Assembly (NCBI RefSeq): GCF_900110105.1
Contig: NZ_FOCL01000007.1
Coordinates: forward strand, 248,001 to 312,000
DNA: 64,000 nt
Reading direction: 5' to 3'
Origin: Mucilaginibacter gossypiicola
Lineage (GTDB): Bacteria; Bacteroidota; Bacteroidia; Sphingobacteriales; Sphingobacteriaceae
The notes beneath the pieces were generated by a model that saw only the letters and a list, made by a program, of their open reading frames with translations, did not search any database and was not told the DNA's origin. Positions 9,487-18,203 of this stretch are shown in pieces (the first letter of the stretch is position 1; every line of letters begins with the position of its first letter). The position numbers and the translations under genes are program-made.

Positions 9487-11109
9487 ATGAAAAATTATTC
9501 AGCAATATTACTCTTTGCAGGGGTGTTAACAGCGTTTGCATCTTGCAAAAAATCATATCTCGACGAAAAACCATACTCGTCATATACTCCCCTTACCGTT
9601 ACCGATTCATTGGGGATGGAGGCATCGGCAATAGGTTTATATAATCTTGAAACCGGTATCCTGACGTATTCAAGCGCACAGGGTTGGCCAAGTGTTTGGC
9701 AGGTAGGTACTGACGTGGCCAACGCTACAGCTCAGCAGCAGGGTATTGAGGTACCTTATTACAATTATGCCCTTTTAACATCAACAGATGGTGCTGCCAG
9801 CTATATCTGGAGCAAATACTATGCGCTTATCAATAATGCCAATATTATAATTGATAATGCCGAAAACCCAGCAAATACAAAACTAGGCCCTGTAGGTAAA
9901 AAGCAGGTAGAAGCTGAGGCTAAGTTTTTCAGGGCTTATGCTTACAATAACCTGGTGACCTTATTTGGTAAAGTTCCGCTTACAGATCATGCTTTAACTG
10001 CTCCTAAAACAAACTTTACCCGTGCTTCGCTTGACGATTTAAATGCGCTTATTGTAAGTGACCTTACCTATGCAAGTACCAACCTGTCCGATTTAAATGC
10101 AGGTACTTCTAAAACCAATGCCCAGGGTAAACCGGTAGGCCGGGCCAATAAATATATGGCTATGCAGCTATTAGCAGAAGCTTACCTGCGTATAGGCAAA
10201 AACGACCTGGCCGAGCAACAGGCCCAGACAATTATCAACAGCGGTAAATTTAGTCTGATCAAAGCCCGTTATGGTGTGAGAGCAGCCGGTGCCGGCGATT
10301 ACTATTCGGATATGTTTGTATATGGCAATGAGCGCCGTGCTCAGGGAAATACCGAAGCCATCTGGGTACTTGAGCAGGAAAACCCATCTGTAGTAGTTGG
10401 TGGCAATGTGGATAACGCCCAGCAGCGCCGTGTATGGGGCGCGGCTTATTACGCAGTTCCAGGAATGTTGCCATGTGATTCTTTGGGCGGCCGTAGCATT
10501 GCCAGGTTAAGATTAAGTAACTGGGTGCTTTACGGCCTTTATCCTCAAGGTGATCTTCGTAATTCAGAAAATAGCATTAAAAGGCAGTACTATTATAACG
10601 ACCCTGCTTTCCCTGCTTTATTAGGTAAAAAGGTGCCTTTTGCAGGGGCAGATACCTTGTTCAGGATTTGCCCAAGTACTACTAAATGGGGCGCTTTTGA
10701 TCCTAATGATACTTTTGGGTATGCAATGATCAAGGATTTTATGATGATGCGCCTTGGCGAAACTTACCTGTTACTTGCTGAAGCACAGTTTAAGCAAGGC
10801 AAAACTGCTGATGCAGCCGCTTCAATTAACGTATTAAGAACAAGGGCCAATGCACCACAGGTCACAGCCGCTCAGATAACCCTTGATTTTGTGCTTGACG
10901 AACGTGCCAGGGAATTGATAGGAGAGGAAAACCGCCGCCAAACCCTGATGCGAACAGGCACACTGGTTGACAGGGCTACGCGGTTAAACAGTAACGATGC
11001 TGTGCACCCTACAAGCGGACTTGCGGCTAAAAATATGCTGCTGCCTATTCCGCTATCAGAAATTCAGTTGAATAAAGATGCAGTGCTGGAGCAAAATCCT
11101 GGTTATTAA
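9487..11109 (+). CDS. SusD/RagB-like glycan-binding lipoprotein (locus 1)
   Basis: A protein of 540 residues with a lipoprotein signal peptide (TAFASCKKSYLDEKP; lipidated Cys at about 20) and the typical SusD opening in which a Leu-Asp-Glu-Lys-Pro stretch follows the cysteine. Four TPR-like helical pairs with KFFRAYAY and a C-terminal segment with LDERARELIGEENRR and LPIPLSEIQLNKD are classic for SusD_RagB. It caps the adjacent SusC barrel on the cell surface and binds the glycan. It is co-oriented with SusC at a 16-base gap. A strong hairpin terminator follows 14 bases after its stop codon, so it is probably the last gene of the abundant SusCD transcript. Confidence 0.95.
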   Translation: MKNYSAILLFAGVLTAFASCKKSYLDEKPYSSYTPLTVTDSLGMEASAIGLYNLETGILTYSSAQGWPSVWQVGTDVANATAQQQGIEVPYYNYALLTSTDGAASYIWSKYYALINNANIIIDNAENPANTKLGPVGKKQVEAEAKFFRAYAYNNLVTLFGKVPLTDHALTAPKTNFTRASLDDLNALIVSDLTYASTNLSDLNAGTSKTNAQGKPVGRANKYMAMQLLAEAYLRIGKNDLAEQQAQTIINSGKFSLIKARYGVRAAGAGDYYSDMFVYGNERRAQGNTEAIWVLEQENPSVVVGGNVDNAQQRRVWGAAYYAVPGMLPCDSLGGRSIARLRLSNWVLYGLYPQGDLRNSENSIKRQYYYNDPAFPALLGKKVPFAGADTLFRICPSTTKWGAFDPNDTFGYAMIKDFMMMRLGETYLLLAEAQFKQGKTADAAASINVLRTRANAPQVTAAQITLDFVLDERARELIGEENRRQTLMRTGTLVDRATRLNSNDAVHPTSGLAAKNMLLPIPLSEIQLNKDAVLEQNPGY

Positions 11110-11123
11110 TTAAAACACAAATA

Positions 11124-11157
11124 AAAAGTAAGGGCAATATTGATTGCCCTTACTTTT
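11124..11157 (+). terminator. Rho-independent terminator between SusD and the enzyme genes
   Basis: A perfect 15-base stem (AAAAGTAAGGGCAAT, 11124-11138, with its complement at 11143-11157) has a 4-base loop and ends in TTTT. It would let SusC/SusD be made in excess of the enzymes downstream, with read-through supplying the rest. It also argues that the next gene starts at 11165, not at the in-frame ATG at 11144 that lies inside the hairpin. Confidence 0.8.
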
Positions 11158-11164
11158 ACTTTTT

Positions 11165-12490
11165 ATGAAGCTATACCATTTAAGATCACTGTTTTTTATT
11201 TATATCCTGTTTGGAAGTGCTATTGCTGCATCTGCCCAAACCGGCAAAGTAGCTACCTCTACTATAGGTTTAGGTTGGGCAAATAATTCTGTTAATACGG
11301 TCGTGTTTCGAAAAAACGCTCTCGTTACTTTTAAGGGCGAACAGTACGCAGCTTATTATAATAACGATCAGGTTTTAGTGTTGGCTAAGAGAAAAAGCGG
11401 ATCTGCTAAGTGGCAGGTTACCGCAACGCAGTATAAAGCCGATGCTGCTGATGCCCATAAGGATATCAGTATCATGGTTGATGGTGCCGGCTATTTGCAT
11501 GTTGCCTGGGGACATCATAACCAAACCTTGAATTATGCCAAAAGCATTAAGCCCCGAAGTCTTGTTTTGGCGGCGCAACAAAGCATGACGGGTATTACCG
11601 AAAACAAGGTAAGCTACCCCGAGTTTTATCATTTACCAGGCGGCGATCTGCTGTTTGTTTATCGCGATGGTGGTTCGGGCAATGGTAACCTGGTTATGAA
11701 CAGGTATAGCATTGCTTCTCAAAAATGGGTTAATGTGCAACAAAACCTTATCGATGGCGAAGGCAAACGCAATGCCTATTGGCAAATGTGCATCGACAAA
11801 AAAGGAACAATCCATATTTCATGGGTATGGCGTGAAAGCCCGGATGTAGCAAGCAATCATGATATGTGCTATGCCCGGTCAAACGATGGAGGCTTAACCT
11901 GGGAAAAATCGACCGGCGAAAAATATATTCTTCCAATTAATGCCGCTAATGCGGAGTACGCCTGCAAGATACCACAGCACAGCGAGCTCATCAATCAAAC
12001 ATCAATGTTTGCCGATGATCAAGGCAATCCTTTTATTGCAACCTATTGGCGCGATAGCAGTACTACAATACCACAATATCATATTGTTTTTAAAACCAGC
12101 AGTAGCTGGCGTTCAGAGAGCCTTGGTTTCAGGAAGACTGCTTTCAGTCTTGGCGGAACAGGTACTAAACGGATCCCAATATCGCGCCCGCAAATTATTG
12201 CCTGGAACAGGAGCGGGAAACAATCAGCCGCAATTATTTTCAGGGATACCGAACGTGGGGATAAAGTTTCGGTGGCTGTAAACAATGATCTGCAAGGTGC
12301 AACCTGGCAGGTTAATGATTTAAGTTCTGAATCAGTAGGAGAGTGGGAACCAACTTATGACACCGAGTTATGGAAAGATAAAAAGGTGCTGAGCCTGTTT
12401 GTACAAAAAGTAACCCAGGTTGATGGTGAAGGAAAAGCCAGCATACCGCCCACTAATGTGCAGGTATTGGACTGGAAGCCCTTGAAGTAG
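11165..12490 (+). CDS. Secreted BNR-repeat (BNR_4) beta-propeller enzyme
   Basis: A protein of 441 residues from the ATG at 11165, with a signal peptide ending IAASAQ. It matches the BNR_4 propeller superfamily: an Asp-box (SNDGGLTWEKS), DAHKDISIMVDGAGYLH, and WGHHNQTLNYA. BNR_4 proteins include polysaccharide lyases (PL24, PL25, PL40, PL42) and GH145. Several of these act at rhamnose-glucuronate or ulvan linkages using paired histidines, which fits the His of DAHKD and the HH of WGHH seen here. With L-rhamnose mutarotase, a DUF2264 enzyme, GH43 and GH35 in the same locus, the best guess is a lyase or rhamnosidase on rhamnose-glucuronate caps of arabinogalactan. The exact CAZy family and reaction cannot be fixed by eye. 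Confidence 0.75.
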   Translation: MKLYHLRSLFFIYILFGSAIAASAQTGKVATSTIGLGWANNSVNTVVFRKNALVTFKGEQYAAYYNNDQVLVLAKRKSGSAKWQVTATQYKADAADAHKDISIMVDGAGYLHVAWGHHNQTLNYAKSIKPRSLVLAAQQSMTGITENKVSYPEFYHLPGGDLLFVYRDGGSGNGNLVMNRYSIASQKWVNVQQNLIDGEGKRNAYWQMCIDKKGTIHISWVWRESPDVASNHDMCYARSNDGGLTWEKSTGEKYILPINAANAEYACKIPQHSELINQTSMFADDQGNPFIATYWRDSSTTIPQYHIVFKTSSSWRSESLGFRKTAFSLGGTGTKRIPISRPQIIAWNRSGKQSAAIIFRDTERGDKVSVAVNNDLQGATWQVNDLSSESVGEWEPTYDTELWKDKKVLSLFVQKVTQVDGEGKASIPPTNVQVLDWKPLK

Positions 12491-12554
12491 TAAGCCTTAA
12501 GTCAGAAGTTTCAAGTTGAAAATTAAATTAAAGCGTGATAAATAAAAAGCCCGG

Positions 12555-13790
12555 ATGAAAAAGCTCATATTTTACTTCATATTAATAAGTGCACCATTTT
12601 GCGTATCTGCCCAAAGTAAAAAGAATACCGCGCAGGTATCTGATAGAAAATTATGGTTAAGCTACATGGATAAGGTGGCCCGGCCGGTGATCAGCAATCT
12701 TGCAGCCGACCAGCTTAAAGAAAAGATGCCTATGAAGCTATCCGATAAAATTGATAATAAGGAAAGCCGTGCTAAAGTGGGGTATCTGGAGGCTTTTGGC
12801 CGCACCTTATGCGGCATAGCGCCATGGCTGCAATTGGAGGGCGGTGATCCTGTTGAAGTAAAACTTCGTGAGCAATACAGGGCCTGGTCTTTAAAGGCTA
12901 TTGCAAACGCAGTTAATCCGCAGGCCAAAGACTATCTGCAATGGAGCGGTGGCCAGCCCTTGGTTGATGCCTCATTTGTTGCTTTTGCTTTGGTACGGAG
13001 CCCATGGCTATGGGAGCATCTTGATGAAGTAACCAAAAAACAAGTAATTGAAGTAATGAAGACTACCCGCGCAACGGTTCCGGTATACTCCAACTGGATT
13101 TTGTTTTCGGGGATGATAGAGGCATTCTTTTGCAAATATGATCTGGGCTACGATCCGGTAAGGGTTGAGTTTGGCATCCGCGAATTTACCGAGCATTGGT
13201 ATGTGGGCGATGGCATGTATTCGGATGGGATGAGCTTTCATCTCGATTATTATAACAGCATCGTGATCCATCCCAATCTGAGTACCATACTGGAAGAGGT
13301 TAACGCAAAAAAGAAAACTTATGCACGCGAGGAGCAAAGGGAACTGGCTGTAGGGAAGCGTTATACCGAAGTGCTTGAGCGCCTTATTAACGCTGATGGT
13401 AGTTACCCGGTAATTGGTCGTTCTATAGTTTATCGTGGCGGGGCCTTTCACCATTTAGCAAATATGGCCTACAAAAAGCAATTGCCCGAAAGTCTTAAAC
13501 CCGCACAGGTAAGGTGCGCACTTACGGCCATGATCAAAAAAACGCTTGGTGCACCGCAAACTTTTACTGCCGATGGCTGGCTTAATATGGGCTTATATGG
13601 CAAGCAGCCCGGCCTTGCCGATTTTTACATTACAACAGGCAGCCTTTATTTCTGCGCTACTGCTTTCGTACCATTAGGACTGCCCGAAACCGATCCTTTT
13701 TGGGCAGATGCGGATGAACCGTGGACGGCTGTTAAAATTTGGAGCGGCCAGGATGCACCGGCCGATCATGCACTTGATATCAAAAAATAA
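12555..13790 (+). CDS. DUF2264 family secreted enzyme (GH154-like)
   Basis: A protein of 411 residues with a signal peptide ending VSAQ and a DUF2264 body recognisable from LWLSYMDKVARPVISNLA, YLEAFGRTLCGIAPWL, and WYVGDGMYSDGMSFHLDYYNS. This family folds as an (alpha/alpha)6 barrel. From memory, DUF2264 proteins of the human-gut arabinogalactan locus are beta-glucuronidases assigned to GH154; I hold that assignment with moderate certainty. It starts 64 bases after the BNR gene and is followed by GH43 at 15 bases, so it is clearly in the same operon. A role in releasing glucuronate exposed by the BNR enzyme is inference. Confidence 0.8.
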   Translation: MKKLIFYFILISAPFCVSAQSKKNTAQVSDRKLWLSYMDKVARPVISNLAADQLKEKMPMKLSDKIDNKESRAKVGYLEAFGRTLCGIAPWLQLEGGDPVEVKLREQYRAWSLKAIANAVNPQAKDYLQWSGGQPLVDASFVAFALVRSPWLWEHLDEVTKKQVIEVMKTTRATVPVYSNWILFSGMIEAFFCKYDLGYDPVRVEFGIREFTEHWYVGDGMYSDGMSFHLDYYNSIVIHPNLSTILEEVNAKKKTYAREEQRELAVGKRYTEVLERLINADGSYPVIGRSIVYRGGAFHHLANMAYKKQLPESLKPAQVRCALTAMIKKTLGAPQTFTADGWLNMGLYGKQPGLADFYITTGSLYFCATAFVPLGLPETDPFWADADEPWTAVKIWSGQDAPADHALDIKK

Positions 13791-13805
13791 TACAAACATC
13801 TTTAT

Positions 13806-14912
13806 ATGAAATACTATCGCTTTTTATTGCCGGCCTTTTTGCTGCTAAGCATCATTGGCCGTGCGCAAACTAAATTAACCAGTTTTAGTCCGGGCGCTAT
13901 TTGGCCTGATGATAAAGGGGTACACATTAATGCCCATGGGGGAGGCATCCTTTATAATAATGGCGTATACTACTGGTTTGGCGAACACAAAATTGCCGGG
14001 GATGCCGGCAACAGGGCAATGGTTGGGGTTCATTGCTATTCGTCAAAAGATTTATATAACTGGAAGGATGAAGGGATTTCGCTGAGTGTTTCATCCGATC
14101 CCACAAATGATATAGCAAAAGGCTGTATCCTGGAAAGGCCCAAAGTTGTCTATAACAAAAAGACTAAAAAGTATGTGATGTGGTTTCACCTTGAGTTGTT
14201 AGGCAAAGGCTACAGCGCTGCACGCGCCGGGGTTGCTGTAAGTGATAAGGTGACCGGCCCATACAAGTTCATTAAAAGCTATCGCCCTAACCCAGGGCAG
14301 ATGCCTTTTTATCCGGCGCTTACTCCCGAAGGAGATAAAATAAACTGTGTTAATCCGGCCCGCGAAACCGATAAATATTTTTGCCGGGATCTGCCCGGCG
14401 GCCAGATGGCCCGCGACATGACCGTTTTTGTTGATGACGATGGCAAAGCTTACCACGTTTTTTCATCCGAAGAAAATTATACACTTGATTTGGCAGAGCT
14501 TACTCCCGATTATACTGGTCACACCGGTAAGTTTATCCGCATATACATCGGCCATCAAACCGAAGCACCTGCCTTATTTAAACGCAACGGAATTTATTAT
14601 ATGATAGGTTCGGGTTGTACCGGCTGGGCGCCAAATGCTGCCCGTTGGTTTAGTGCAAAATCCATCTGGGGGCCGTGGACTTACCACGGTAATCCATGCC
14701 AGGGGCCGGATAGTCAAATTACTTATGGTGGTCAAAGCACCCATGTATTACCTGTAGCCGGCAAAAAAGATGCGTTCATATTTATAGCCGATAAATGGAC
14801 ACCTAAAGATGCTATTGATGGCCGTTACCTGTGGTTGCCTATCAGCTTTAAGGGCGATGATATCGAAATAAACTGGGTGGATAACTGGAACCTTGACGTT
14901 TTTAAGAAATAA
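13806..14912 (+). CDS. GH43 family glycosidase (subfamily 24-like, exo-beta-1,3-galactanase candidate)
   Basis: A protein of 368 residues: signal peptide ending GRAQ, then one five-bladed GH43 propeller with no extra binding module. It begins VHINAHGGGILY where ordinary GH43 enzymes carry the general-base Asp, and continues YYWFGEHK, HCYSSKDLYNWKDEGI, RDMTVFVDDDGKAYH, a likely acid Glu253 (TEAPALF) and GGQSTHV. Exo-beta-1,3-galactanases of GH43_24 lack the usual base Asp and use a Gln/Glu arrangement, and the QST Gln here would fit. That would suit removal of the arabinogalactan backbone galactose. GH43_34 is the main alternative. It sits between the DUF2264 and GH35 genes with short gaps. 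Confidence 0.8.
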   Translation: MKYYRFLLPAFLLLSIIGRAQTKLTSFSPGAIWPDDKGVHINAHGGGILYNNGVYYWFGEHKIAGDAGNRAMVGVHCYSSKDLYNWKDEGISLSVSSDPTNDIAKGCILERPKVVYNKKTKKYVMWFHLELLGKGYSAARAGVAVSDKVTGPYKFIKSYRPNPGQMPFYPALTPEGDKINCVNPARETDKYFCRDLPGGQMARDMTVFVDDDGKAYHVFSSEENYTLDLAELTPDYTGHTGKFIRIYIGHQTEAPALFKRNGIYYMIGSGCTGWAPNAARWFSAKSIWGPWTYHGNPCQGPDSQITYGGQSTHVLPVAGKKDAFIFIADKWTPKDAIDGRYLWLPISFKGDDIEINWVDNWNLDVFKK

Positions 14913-14962
14913 GATGCATCAAAACTATTACAATAGCAAAACGCGGAAGCGATAGGAAGACC

Positions 14963-16792
14963 ATGAAAAAAACTATTATATCTTTTCTAACATTATTTCT
15001 GGCTTGGGGTGTCACGGGCTTCTGCCAAACGCCTAAGCATACCTTTGCCCTGGGCTATGAGGCTTTCCTGCTTGATGGGAAGCCTTTCCAGATGATTTCG
15101 GGCGAAATGCATTATCCCCGCGTACCGCGCGAGGCCTGGCGCGCCCGCATGAAAATGGCTAAGGCAATGGGATTAAATACCATTGGCACTTATGTGTTCT
15201 GGAATTTGCACGAACCTCAAAAAGGTAAATTTGACTTTACCGGCAACAATGATGTGGCCGAGTTTGTACGTATAGCCCAGCAGGAAGGCCTGTGGGTGAT
15301 TCTTCGCCCAAGTCCTTATGTATGTGCCGAGTGGGAGTTTGGCGGATATCCTTACTGGCTGCAGAATGAAAAAGGCCTCGAAGTACGTAGTAAAGAAGCT
15401 CAATATCTTAAAGAGTATGAAAGCTATATTAAAGAAGTAGGCAAGCAATTGGCCCCGCTGCAGATAAATCATGGCGGCAATATCCTGATGGTACAAATTG
15501 AAAATGAGTACGGATCGTATGGCAGTGACAAAGAGTATTTGGGGATTAATCAAAAACTATTTAAAGAAGCCGGTTTTGACGGATTGCTATACACCTGCGA
15601 CCCTGCACCCGACCTGGTTAACGGTCATTTGCCGGGATTGCTCCCCGCTGTTAACGGTCTTGACAACCCTGCAAAGGTTAAAAAGATCATTAACGAAAAT
15701 CACGATGGGAAGGGCCCATATTATATTGCCGAGTGGTACCCTGCCTGGTTTGATTGGTGGGGAACTGCCCACCACACTATCCCTGCCGAACGCTATGCGG
15801 GCAGGCTTGATTCTGTACTGGCAGCGGGTATCTCTATCAATATGTATATGTTTCACGGCGGTACAACACGTGCGTTCATGAATGGCGCTAATTTTAAAGA
15901 TACTTCGCCTTATGAGCCGCAAACAAGCAGTTATGATTATGATGCGCCGTTAGATGAGGCGGGTAACGCAACTCCAAAATTTATGCAGTTCAGGCGGGTG
16001 ATTCAAAAATATTTGCCTGCTGGCGTGCAATTGCCTGATGTGCCGGTGGCTAAACCGGTAGTTACTATACCTGCTTTTAAGCTAACACAATCGGTAAGCT
16101 TATTGAATTCCTTGCCGGCGGCTAAGGAAAATATAAGCCCGCTCACTTTTGAAGACCTGCACCAGGATTACGGCTTTGTACTATACCGCACCGTTTTAAA
16201 CGGAAGCAAAAGCGGGCAGCTTAAGCTAAAAGAGCTTAGGGATTATGCTGTGATCATGATCAACGGTAAAAAAGTAGGCACGCTCGACCGAAGGCTTAAC
16301 CAGGATAGCCTGTATTTAAAGCTGCCTGCTGGTAAAGTAAGGCTTGATATTTTGGTAGAGAACCTTGGCCGTATCAACTTTGGTAAGTATCTTTTGCAAA
16401 ATAAAAAAGGGATCACCCAACAAGTGCTTTTGAACGGAAAGGAAGTACAACATTGGAAAATGTATTCGCTGCCGTTTCATGATTTAAGCACTGTTAAATT
16501 CACTGCGGCTAAGCAGAATGGACAATCGCCGGTGATCAGGAAAGGGGGTTTTAACCTGGATAAAGTGGGTGATACTTATCTTGATATGAGCAATTGGGGC
16601 AAAGGTGAGGTGTGGGTAAATGGCCATAACCTGGGCAGGTACTGGGGCATCGGTCCGCAGCAAACCTTATACTTGCCGGTTGAGTGGTTGAAAAAAGGTT
16701 ATAATGATGTTGAAGTACTTGAACTGCTAAAACCAGAGCAAGAACACTTAGCGGGCATTGATAAACCGATATTAGACGTAGTAAAACCTTAA
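14963..16792 (+). CDS. GH35 beta-galactosidase
   Basis: A protein of 609 residues with signal peptide ending GFCQ and the GH35 TIM barrel: SGEMHYPRVP, YVFWNLHEPQKG, RPSPYVCAEWEFGG, acid/base Glu182 in QIENEYGSYG, and nucleophile Glu257 in YIAEWYPAW. Two beta-sandwich jelly-roll domains follow (about 370-600), with GEVWVNGHNLGRYWGIGPQ near the end, as in bacterial GH35 enzymes of this length. It removes terminal beta-galactose in the periplasm or at the surface. Fifty bases separate it from GH43, and a palindromic repeat separates it from the rhamnose mutarotase gene. Confidence 0.93.
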   Translation: MKKTIISFLTLFLAWGVTGFCQTPKHTFALGYEAFLLDGKPFQMISGEMHYPRVPREAWRARMKMAKAMGLNTIGTYVFWNLHEPQKGKFDFTGNNDVAEFVRIAQQEGLWVILRPSPYVCAEWEFGGYPYWLQNEKGLEVRSKEAQYLKEYESYIKEVGKQLAPLQINHGGNILMVQIENEYGSYGSDKEYLGINQKLFKEAGFDGLLYTCDPAPDLVNGHLPGLLPAVNGLDNPAKVKKIINENHDGKGPYYIAEWYPAWFDWWGTAHHTIPAERYAGRLDSVLAAGISINMYMFHGGTTRAFMNGANFKDTSPYEPQTSSYDYDAPLDEAGNATPKFMQFRRVIQKYLPAGVQLPDVPVAKPVVTIPAFKLTQSVSLLNSLPAAKENISPLTFEDLHQDYGFVLYRTVLNGSKSGQLKLKELRDYAVIMINGKKVGTLDRRLNQDSLYLKLPAGKVRLDILVENLGRINFGKYLLQNKKGITQQVLLNGKEVQHWKMYSLPFHDLSTVKFTAAKQNGQSPVIRKGGFNLDKVGDTYLDMSNWGKGEVWVNGHNLGRYWGIGPQQTLYLPVEWLKKGYNDVEVLELLKPEQEHLAGIDKPILDVVKP

Positions 16793-16794
16793 AT

Positions 16795-16881
16795 AAGCTT
16801 AAAGCCGAAGGCTTAAGGCTCAAAGCTCAATGCTTTTTTACGTTAAACTATTAAGAGCTTTGAACTTTTTGCTTTAAGCTC
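16795..16881. repeat. Nested imperfect palindrome between GH35 and rhaM
   Basis: Outer arms AAGCTTAAAGC (16795-16805) and GCTTTAAGCTC (16871-16881, one mismatch) enclose inner arms CAAAGCTC (16821-16828) and GAGCTTTG (16855-16862). The element fills most of the 120-base gap inside an otherwise tight operon and could act as an attenuator or mRNA processing site. Confidence 0.5.
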
Positions 16882-16912
16882 TTTTAATAACAGATATAAA
16901 ATACTATTTACA

Positions 16913-17227
16913 ATGGCAAGAGTAGCATTTAAAATGAAACTTCATGAAGGTAAGACAGCCGAATATAAGGCCCGGCACGATGCCATCTGGCCCGAATTAA
17001 GCAGTTTGCTTAAGGATGTGGGGATCAGTAATTATTCTATCTTTTTAGATGAGGATACAAATTGGCTTTTCGGTGTAATGGAGGTTGAAGACCAGGATGC
17101 CCTTGATCATCTGCCGGATACCCCAATTATGAAAAAATGGTGGTTATACATGGCAGATATTATGGATACCAATGCCGATCACTCGCCTGTGAGCATACCC
17201 TTGAAAGAAGTGTTCTTTTTGCCATAA
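16913..17227 (+). CDS. rhaM: L-rhamnose mutarotase
   Basis: A protein of 104 residues, exactly the family length, with no signal peptide, so cytoplasmic. It interconverts alpha- and beta-L-rhamnopyranose for rhamnose isomerase. The catalytic pair Tyr18 and His22 is present (EYKARHDAIWPE), along with the conserved LFGVMEVED and MKKWWLYMADIM. It closes the first polysaccharide locus, and is the clearest evidence in the window that L-rhamnose is one of the products. No rhamnose isomerase, kinase or aldolase is in the window. Confidence 0.95.
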   Translation: MARVAFKMKLHEGKTAEYKARHDAIWPELSSLLKDVGISNYSIFLDEDTNWLFGVMEVEDQDALDHLPDTPIMKKWWLYMADIMDTNADHSPVSIPLKEVFFLP

Positions 17228-17245
17228 AAGGCTAACGTACTATTG

Positions 17246-17337
17246 AAAAGCGTCATTGCGAGGCACGAAGCAATCCCCTGTAAGCAGATCCGCCCTGTAT
17301 AGTTTGGGATTGCTTCGTGCCTCGCAATGACGCTTTT
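17246..17337. repeat. Palindromic repeat family A, copy 1 (32-base perfect arms)
   Basis: Arms 17246-17277 and 17306-17337 are exact complements (begin AAAAGCGTCATTGCGAGG) around a 28-base centre containing CCGCCCTGTATAG. The same ends (GTCATTGCGAG / CTCGCAATGAC) and centre recur at 28347-28458, and a decayed copy lies at 33521-33603. It behaves like a REP/MITE-type dispersed element and may terminate the rhaM transcript. Confidence 0.85.
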
Positions 17338-17347
17338 ATATTAAAAT

Positions 17348-17425
17348 GGCTGTCATGCTGAGCCTGTCGAAGCATGGTGGGTGGGCCTTTGTGCGCGAGT
17401 CTTCGACAGGCTCAGACTGACAGCC
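17348..17425. repeat. Palindromic repeat family B, copy 1
   Basis: Arms 17348-17372 (GGCTGTCATGCTGAGCCTGT and CGAAG) and 17401-17425 are complementary with a few mismatches around a GC-rich 28-base centre. A second copy lies at 35602-35679. It abuts family A copy 1, so two unrelated palindromes are stacked in this 329-base gap. The remainder (17426-17556) holds the sigma-factor promoter and nothing else that I see. Confidence 0.8.
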
Positions 17426-17528
17426 CACCACGCTTATTCCCACCACACTTATTGTTGCTGCTACCTATCCCTTAACAACCATTTCTGTTGTTTTGTGCTT
17501 TCTTAACATTAGCCTAACATAGCAGCCT

Positions 17529-17536
17529 TACATTTG
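17529..17536 (+). promoter_or_regulatory. Candidate -7 box of the ECF sigma gene
   Basis: TACATTTG matches the Bacteroidota primary-sigma -7 consensus TAnnTTTG, 20 bases before the ATG at 17557. No convincing -33 TTTG lies at the proper distance, so the call rests on one box and position. Confidence 0.4.
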
Positions 17537-17556
17537 AGCCAAAACAACTCTTTGGC

Positions 17557-18123
17557 ATGTATCCTGCACTTACTGATGAAGCGTTGATGGGGCTTATCCA
17601 GCAAAGCAACCCCGTTGCCCTTGAAACTCTTTTTAATCGTTATTACAAAACCTTATGCCAGTTGTGCACGGTGTACACTAAAGATTATACTGTTGCCGAA
17701 GAAATTACTGCCAATCTTTTCATTAAACTTTGGGATAACCGCGATACTGCCATCCTTAATGTAAAGAGTTATCTGTTTGTTGCTGCCAAAAACCTCTCCT
17801 TAAATTATATCCAAAAAAAGAAGGATCCGGTACATTCTATCGAAGATGTCGACCTTCAGGGCCATGTATTAAAAGACAGGGATAATCCTTTCAAAATCCT
17901 TTCGGGCCGCGAATCATACAATAAGATTTTAAGTTTGATAGATACGCTGCCAACCAGTCAAAGGCAGGTATTGCTTATGAGCCGTATTGATAACCTTGAT
18001 AAAAATGAGATAGCCAAAGTGTTGGGTATTTCTGTTCGTACGGTTGAAACTACACTTTATCAATCTATCAAAAAACTTCGTCAGCTATTAAAAGGGCAGC
18101 ACAATTTTACTTCCGAGAGTTAA
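17557..18123 (+). CDS. ECF-type RNA polymerase sigma factor (Bacteroidota FecI-like)
   Basis: A protein of 188 residues with sigma region 2 (LFNRYYKTLCQLCTVYTKDY...EEITANLF) and region 4 (LPTSQRQVLLMSRIDNLDKNE then helix-turn-helix IAKVLGISVRTVETTLYQSIKKLR). This is the usual size and layout of sigma factors that pair with FecR proteins and STN-bearing SusC transporters. The FecR gene follows after 80 bases and SusC after that, so the set is a trans-envelope signalling unit. The sigma factor probably directs transcription of SusC onward and possibly its own gene. Confidence 0.95.
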   Translation: MYPALTDEALMGLIQQSNPVALETLFNRYYKTLCQLCTVYTKDYTVAEEITANLFIKLWDNRDTAILNVKSYLFVAAKNLSLNYIQKKKDPVHSIEDVDLQGHVLKDRDNPFKILSGRESYNKILSLIDTLPTSQRQVLLMSRIDNLDKNEIAKVLGISVRTVETTLYQSIKKLRQLLKGQHNFTSES

Positions 18124-18203
18124 TGATTTCTTAATACAAACTTAACCAAGTTCGCTACGTATCGGCTACGTAAAATCAGTCTTTAAGGTCAGAGACAGAT
18201 TTA

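Noticed and set aside
17228..17556. CRISPR-like array in the gap before the sigma factor
   Set aside because: The repeats are inverted arms of two different palindromes, not regularly spaced direct repeats, and no cas genes are nearby.
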